From positions 1 through 55,618 of the forward strand of contig NZ_JNKR01000016.1 in assembly GCF_000702905.1 (NCBI RefSeq): DNA of 55,618 bases, written 5' to 3'. This document shows, piece by piece, positions 52,937 to 55,618 of this stretch; the stretch's first letter is position 1; every line of letters begins with the position of its first letter. Origin of the DNA: Mitsuokella jalaludinii DSM 13811 (GTDB lineage Bacteria; Bacillota; Negativicutes; Selenomonadales; Selenomonadaceae). A program made the translations under genes and the position numbers. The notes below the pieces were generated by a model that did not search any database, was not told the DNA's origin, and worked only from the letters and a program-made list of their open reading frames with translations.

Positions 52937-54045
52937 CAGCTATGACAAAAGAAGAAGAGCGCGAGCTCGCCAAGCGCCTCGTCGCAGAGATTGGCCGCAT
53001 GGCTGAGGGCGCAGATCACAAGCTGCGCTTCATGGAAGTCTGCGGCACGCACACGGTAGCGATCTTCCGCGCGGGCCTGCGCCAGATGCTCCCTGAGAAT
53101 GTCGAGCTCGTCTCGGGCCCTGGCTGCCCCGTCTGCGTGACGCCGGACGACTACATGGACAAGGCCATCGCCTACGCCAAGCGCTCGGATACCATCATCA
53201 CGACGTTCGGCGACATGCTCAAGGTGCCGGGCTCGAAGTCGAGCCTCATGGAGGCCAAGGCAGAGGGAGCGGACATCCGCATCGTCTACTCGCCGCTCGA
53301 CAGCATCCAGGTGGCGAAGGACAATCCCGAAAAGAAAGTCATCTTCCTCGCCGTCGGCTTCGAGACGACGGCGCCGACGGCTGCTGCGACGGTGCTGGCT
53401 GCCAAGCAGCAGGGCATCGTCAACCTCTACATGCTGTCAGCCCAGAAGCTCGTGCCGCCGGCACTGCGTGCACTGCTCGATGACCCCGATGTCCGCGTCG
53501 ACGGCTTCATCCTGCCGGGTCACGTTTCCGTCATCACGGGCACGGAGGTCTTCCAGTTCCTCACCGAGGAATATCACATGCCGGGCGTTGTCACGGGCTT
53601 CGAGCCGCTGCAGATCCTGCGCTCGCTCTACCGCCTGATGAAGCAGGTGACGGAGGGCGCGGCGCGCATCGAGAACGAGTACGGCAGTGTCGTGCACGCG
53701 GGTGGCAGCCCCGCCGCCAAGCACGCGACGGACCTCGTCTACGAGCCGGCTGACGCGGCCTGGCGCGGCATTGGCGCCATCCCGCTGTCAGGACTGCGCA
53801 TGCGCGAGGCCTTCAAAGATTACGACATCGAGCGGCTGCTGCCGCTCGACGTGCCGATGGGCAAGAACAAGCCGGGCTGCCGCTGCGGCGAGGTGCTGCG
53901 CGGCATCGTGACGCCGAAGGAATGCCCGCTCTTCGGCAAGGCATGCGTGCCGACGCACGCCATCGGTCCCTGCATGGTATCGGTCGAGGGTGTCTGCGCT
54001 GCTTGGTATAAATACGGTCAGGGGAGATTTTCATATGGCAGATGA
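52933..54045 (+). CDS. hypD: hydrogenase formation protein HypD
   Basis: 370 residues. Scaffold on which Fe receives CN and CO. Seen: FMEVCGTHT, SGPGCPVCVTP, TFGDMLKVPGS, GFETTAPT, GFILPGHVSVI, and the [4Fe-4S] cysteines near the end (GCRCGEVLRG, PKECPLFGKAC, IGPCMVS). Overlaps hypC at its start and hypE by 11 bases at its end. Confidence 0.95.
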   Translation: MTAMTKEEERELAKRLVAEIGRMAEGADHKLRFMEVCGTHTVAIFRAGLRQMLPENVELVSGPGCPVCVTPDDYMDKAIAYAKRSDTIITTFGDMLKVPGSKSSLMEAKAEGADIRIVYSPLDSIQVAKDNPEKKVIFLAVGFETTAPTAAATVLAAKQQGIVNLYMLSAQKLVPPALRALLDDPDVRVDGFILPGHVSVITGTEVFQFLTEEYHMPGVVTGFEPLQILRSLYRLMKQVTEGAARIENEYGSVVHAGGSPAAKHATDLVYEPADAAWRGIGAIPLSGLRMREAFKDYDIERLLPLDVPMGKNKPGCRCGEVLRGIVTPKECPLFGKACVPTHAIGPCMVSVEGVCAAWYKYGQGRFSYGR

Positions 54046-55042
54046 ACGCATTACGATGGCGCACGGCGCCGGTGGCAAATTGAGTCAGGAGCTCATGCAG
54101 GAGGTCATCCTGCCGGAGTTCTCAAACCCGTACCTCAACGAACTGCACGATGGCGCGACCGTGGCGATGAGCGGCAAGGTCGCCTTCACGACGGATTCTT
54201 ACGTCGTGCAGCCGCTGTTCTTCAACGGCGGCAATATCGGCAAGCTGGCCATCTGCGGCACGGTCAACGACCTCTCGATGACGGGCGCTGTACCGCGCTA
54301 CATCTCGGTCGGCATGATCCTCGAGGAGGGCTTCCTCATCGAGGACCTGCGCAGGATAGCGCACACGATGCGCGAGATGGCCGAGGAGGCCGGCGTCGCG
54401 ATTGTCACGGGTGACACGAAGGTCGTCGAGCGCGGCAAGGCCGACGGCATCTTCATCAACACGGCCGGCATCGGCGACATCATCCCGGGCACTTCCATCT
54501 CGCCGCATCACGTGAAGCCCGGCATGAAGGTCCTACTCTCCGGCTTCATCGGCGACCACGCGGCGACAGTGCTCGCCGGCCGTCACGGCCTCGAACTGCC
54601 GGATACCATCAAGACGGACTGCGCGCCCTTGAATTCGCTGACGCGCGCCATGCTCGAAGCCGCGCCGGACATCGCCGTGCTGCGCGATCCGACACGCGGC
54701 GGCGTGGCGGCCGTGCTCAACGAGATCGCTGAGGCCTCGCACTGCGGCGTCCTCATCGACGAGGACGCGCTGCCCATCCGCGAGGAGGTCCGCGGTGTCT
54801 GCGACATCCTGGGCTTTGATCCGCTCTACCTCGCCAACGAGGGCAAATGCATCGCCTTCGTGCCGGCGGAGGAGGCCGATGAGGTCCTCGCCGTCATGCG
54901 CGAGAACCCCTATGGCAAGGATGCCTGCCTCATCGGCGAGGTCACGGCCGAGGCGCCGGGCCAGGTCGGCCTGCGCACGGCCATCGGCGGTATCCGCATC
55001 GTCGACATGCCGCTCGGCAACCTCGTGCCGCGCATCTGCTGA
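54035..55042 (+). CDS. hypE: hydrogenase maturation protein HypE
   Basis: 335 residues of the PurM/ThiL-like fold. Dehydrates the carbamoyl group on its own C-terminal Cys to cyanide. The end PRIC is exactly the required motif. MAHGAGGKLSQELM near the start and GDTKVVERGKADGIFINTAGIG are typical. I chose the ATG at 54035 with AGGGGAG upstream. hypF, which makes the carbamoyl donor and is needed for function, is not in this window. Confidence 0.95.
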   Translation: MADERITMAHGAGGKLSQELMQEVILPEFSNPYLNELHDGATVAMSGKVAFTTDSYVVQPLFFNGGNIGKLAICGTVNDLSMTGAVPRYISVGMILEEGFLIEDLRRIAHTMREMAEEAGVAIVTGDTKVVERGKADGIFINTAGIGDIIPGTSISPHHVKPGMKVLLSGFIGDHAATVLAGRHGLELPDTIKTDCAPLNSLTRAMLEAAPDIAVLRDPTRGGVAAVLNEIAEASHCGVLIDEDALPIREEVRGVCDILGFDPLYLANEGKCIAFVPAEEADEVLAVMRENPYGKDACLIGEVTAEAPGQVGLRTAIGGIRIVDMPLGNLVPRIC

Positions 55043-55057
55043 CGCAATCCAGAGTGC

Positions 55058-55086
55058 TTGACGATGCAGGCGGATTTTCCTATAAT
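55058..55086 (+). promoter_or_regulatory. promoter of last gene
   Basis: TTGACG (55058-55063), 17 bp, TATAAT (55081-55086). Shows that the last gene is not part of the hyp transcript. Confidence 0.85.
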
Positions 55087-55153
55087 AAGAAAGATAGTGA
55101 ATCCTGCTTGCAAGAGTTCTCCATGATGGGGATGAAGAAAGGACGATGAAGGG

Positions 55154-55567
55154 ATGGGAATCCGCAAGATCGGTTGTCTGCTGGCTGTCTGCCTGATGGT
55201 GTTCATGAGCCGCGCCTACGCCGAGAACATGCAGTTTGTCGATGCGAATGGCTCGACGGGGTATTACGTCGACACGGATTCGATCTCCTCGGATCAGGTC
55301 GTAGAGAACGACGTGCAGAAGACGCTCTGGACGGCGCGCGTCGCCGTCATACGGGCCGACCTCAACCGCCGCTACATCTACCTGATGCAGTTCGACCCCG
55401 CGAAGAGGACATATCAGATCTTCGCCTCGGAGGTGCAGCGCTACGACACGAAGGACGTCCTCCAGTCGAGCGACCAGGCAGAGCCAGCAAGGCCCTACCT
55501 CGTGACCTCCCCGATGAATGAGATCGTGCAGTTCGTCATGACAGCGAATGCTTCAGGCAGTGAATGA
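55154..55567 (+). CDS. secreted protein of unknown function
   Basis: 137 residues with a Sec signal peptide (IRKIGCLLAVCLMVFMSRAYA, cut before ENMQ). The mature part starts MQFVDANGSTGYYVDTDSIS and continues with beta-strand-like repeats; small exported proteins with the FVDANGxTGYYVD pattern are common in Negativicutes, with no role known. GAAGG precedes the ATG. Own promoter and terminator. Confidence 0.75.
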   Translation: MGIRKIGCLLAVCLMVFMSRAYAENMQFVDANGSTGYYVDTDSISSDQVVENDVQKTLWTARVAVIRADLNRRYIYLMQFDPAKRTYQIFASEVQRYDTKDVLQSSDQAEPARPYLVTSPMNEIVQFVMTANASGSE

Positions 55568-55579
55568 CAAGGAAATAAA

Positions 55580-55611
55580 AAGAGCTTGCCCCTCAGGGGG
55601 CAGGCTCTTTC
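55580..55611 (+). terminator. terminator of last gene
   Basis: AAAGAGCTTGCCCC pairs with GGGGCAGGCTCTTT (one G-T pair). Confidence 0.88.
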
Positions 55612-55618
55612 TGCAAAA

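Overview
The window looks like a chromosomal piece of a diderm, outer-membrane-bearing Firmicute of the class Negativicutes, most likely Selenomonadaceae (Selenomonas or Mitsuokella type). The grounds are: Firmicute-style genes and sigma-A promoters (TTGACA-17-TATAAT), coding DNA that is clearly GC-rich at third codon positions, a signal-peptide porin with a coiled-coil N-terminus and a terminal Phe, a phosphoheptose isomerase of the LPS pathway, and a membrane-bound [NiFe]-hydrogenase. No rRNA, CRISPR array, intact prophage or transposase was seen.

Layout. 1-660: AT-rich non-coding lead-in with a doubtful 51-codon ORF, two hairpin terminators and an operator-like repeat. 659-5154: threonine-synthase-like enzyme, Ppx/GppA phosphatase and gyrA. 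5268-13811: a sucrose/fructan cluster made of a cytoplasmic GH32, an MFS sugar symporter, an outer-membrane porin, a secreted GH32, a LacI regulator and a second copy of the symporter under a duplicated promoter with the same operators. The likely flow is: the secreted GH32 cuts fructan outside or in the periplasm, the porin and MFS proteins import the sugars, the cytoplasmic GH32 hydrolyses them, and the LacI protein represses both promoters. 13887-15707: YczE-like membrane protein, nitroreductase, HxlR-type regulator and a truncated DJ-1/PfpI remnant. 15848-16250: a compact type I toxin-antitoxin locus laid out like the Enterococcus par system. 16345-19854: malic enzyme, LCP-family cell-wall protein with a Ser-rich tail, CYTH triphosphatase. 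19864-20137: a dense cluster of DnaA boxes. 20213-23834: fructose PTS operon fruR-fruK-fruA.

24083-36396: YitT protein, a gene-free stretch of long structured repeats, a secreted protein of unknown function, O-acetylhomoserine sulfhydrylase, YhdT/PanF pantothenate uptake, a diguanylate cyclase broken by an in-frame amber codon, AzlCD, an alanine symporter and enolase. 36411-36880 holds two more structured repeats. 36964-45539: membrane-anchored MutS-like ATPase, three small or uncharacterised proteins, GmhA, TauE/SafE permease, OPT transporter, phosphohexomutase. 45713-45897 is a fifth structured repeat. 45963-46537: a CxCxxC protein and tRNA-Ala(CGC).

46946-55042 is one co-directional hydrogenase block: small and large subunits, cytochrome b, a small Cys-rich protein, then hypA, hypB, the maturation protease, hypC, hypD and hypE. 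hypF is not in the window. A last secreted protein of unknown function ends the window.

The least expected items are: (i) two families of 180-200-bp intergenic palindromes whose stems covary while loops are conserved; (ii) the par-like toxin-antitoxin locus; (iii) the DnaA-box cluster away from dnaA; (iv) the duplicated sugar promoter with a leader hairpin formed by its own operator.
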